A stretch of DNA of 6,117 bases from Actinomycetota bacterium (GTDB taxonomy: Bacteria > Actinomycetota > Acidimicrobiia > Acidimicrobiales > Microtrichaceae): positions 1 through 6,117 of the forward strand of contig WLLG01000150.1 of NCBI GenBank assembly GCA_009700815.1. Direction: 5' to 3'. Numbering within the stretch: position 1 is the stretch's first letter; every line of letters begins with the position of its first letter. The position numbers and the translations under genes were made by a program. Below, piece by piece: positions 5,535 through 6,117 of the stretch. The notes below the pieces were generated by a model that was not told the DNA's origin, did not search any database, and saw only the letters and a list, made by a program, of their open reading frames with translations.

Positions 5535-5611
5535 GGACAGCGGTGACTCAGGACAGCGCTGACTCAGGACAGCGGTGACTCAGGACAGCGCTGGCTCAGG
5601 ACAGCGCGTCA
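5535..5611. repeat. 16-base tandem repeat over the permease stop codon
   Basis: Four full units at 5535-5550, 5551-5566, 5567-5582 and 5583-5598 have the consensus GGACAGCG(G/C)TGACTCA, with a partial fifth at 5599-5611. The G/C variant alternates (G, C, G, C), hinting at a doubled 32-base step. Units 4 and 5 contain the end and the TGA stop of the permease gene; units 1-3 are non-coding copies downstream. On the minus strand each full unit ends in TGA. Confidence 0.92.
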
Positions 5612-6117
5612 AAGATAAGCGCAACAGCCGAAACAACGAGCGTGAGCAACACGAGTTTCTCGAAGCTTGGACCAGCGAGCCGCTTGCGCAGTCGCAAACC
5701 AATTGGCGTCGCAACTGCGACGGCTACAGATGCAACCACAGCTCCCACAAGCCTGTCCGGGGTCATCTGCCCTTGACCCAGCAGGATTACTAGCTGCACG
5801 GCTCCCGTCACGCCGAACATGAACGTCAGCGAATGGATATATGCCCGAGCAGGGAGTCGATACGAATGAAACCAGGTAGCAACGATCGGGCCCGACACAC
5901 CGATTGCACCTTGCATCGCTCCAGCGAGCAGGCCTACTGCTGGCGACCAACGTCGAGTGAACGCCGGAGAAAAACTAAACTCGGGTTTGCGAATGAACTG
6001 AAAGAGAAACAGCAGGATTGACAGCGCTAACACAATCAGAAAAGGTTGCTCGGGCAGATTCACCAAAGCAATGGTGCCGATAACGGCCCCCACTACACCG
6101 AGTCCACAAAGGCGACC
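5596..6117 (-). CDS. TauE/SafE family permease, C-terminal 173 residues (5' end outside window)
   Basis: The frame is open to the window edge: eight codons (GRLCGLGV) precede the GTG at 6093 and continue the membrane helix, so I treat the gene as truncated by the window rather than starting at that GTG. TauE/SafE proteins are about 250 residues with two similar halves; this is the second half. Hydrophobic segments can be seen in GVVGAVIGTIALV, PFLIVLALSILLFLFQFI, VGLLAGAMQGAIGVSGPIVATWF, HSLTFMFGVTGAVQLVILL, VGAVVASVAVAVATPIGL and KLVLLTLVVSAVALIFDAL. The GVSGPIVATWFHSYRLPARAYIHSLTF stretch is the family signature of the second half. Members move sulfite, sulfoacetate, taurine-related or other organic anions across the membrane; the substrate here is not deducible. 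It ends inside the 16-base tandem repeat and is followed by the large hairpin, so it is probably not in the ispF transcript. Confidence 0.85.
   Translation of the reverse strand, partial: GRLCGLGVVGAVIGTIALVNLPEQPFLIVLALSILLFLFQFIRKPEFSFSPAFTRRWSPAVGLLAGAMQGAIGVSGPIVATWFHSYRLPARAYIHSLTFMFGVTGAVQLVILLGQGQMTPDRLVGAVVASVAVAVATPIGLRLRKRLAGPSFEKLVLLTLVVSAVALIFDALS

Noticed and set aside
5352..5611. CRISPR array
   Set aside because: The units are contiguous at 11 and 16 bases with no unique spacers and no cas genes.

Overview
The window is a chromosomal segment from an actinobacterium of moderate GC content. The evidence is a protein of the actinobacteria-restricted SCO6745-like family, an RlmB-type 23S rRNA methyltransferase with the long basic N-terminal tail common in Actinomycetota, and non-mevalonate isoprenoid synthesis (IspF) next to rlmB. 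I cannot name a genus. There are seven protein genes: six on the minus strand (two cut by the window edges) and one on the plus strand. I see no RNA gene, transposase, phage gene, CRISPR array or complete novel multi-gene system.

Left part (1-2953), read right to left on the minus strand: an SCO6745-like protein, a DUF2207 membrane protein starting 4 bases after its stop, and, after a 103-base gap with a possible promoter, the first 125 codons of a LemA protein. LemA and DUF2207 proteins are recurrent neighbours and are probably membrane partners of unknown function. The SCO6745-like gene looks translationally coupled to DUF2207.

Middle part (2954-3590): a 145-base divergent intergenic region holds a 15-base palindrome over a possible promoter. 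It leads to a small NTF2/SnoaL-like protein on the plus strand. That gene converges on rlmB, and both stop codons lie in one short tandem repeat.

Right part (3582-6117), minus strand: the C-terminal half of a TauE/SafE-type permease, then ispF, then rlmB. The permease and ispF are separated by 276 bases of almost pure repeat structure: a 16-base tandem repeat, a 47-base near-perfect hairpin and seven exact-period 11-base repeats.

The most unusual thing here is a cluster of four unrelated DNA tandem repeats with periods of 11 to 16 bases in about 2.1 kb. Three sit on gene 3' ends and include or abut stop codons, and one lies just upstream of ispF. A fifth repetitive tract, of about five residues per unit, encodes the RlmB N-terminal tail. 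This suggests a locus or genome prone to minisatellite growth at gene boundaries. Whether it has a function or is replication slippage cannot be decided from the sequence alone.
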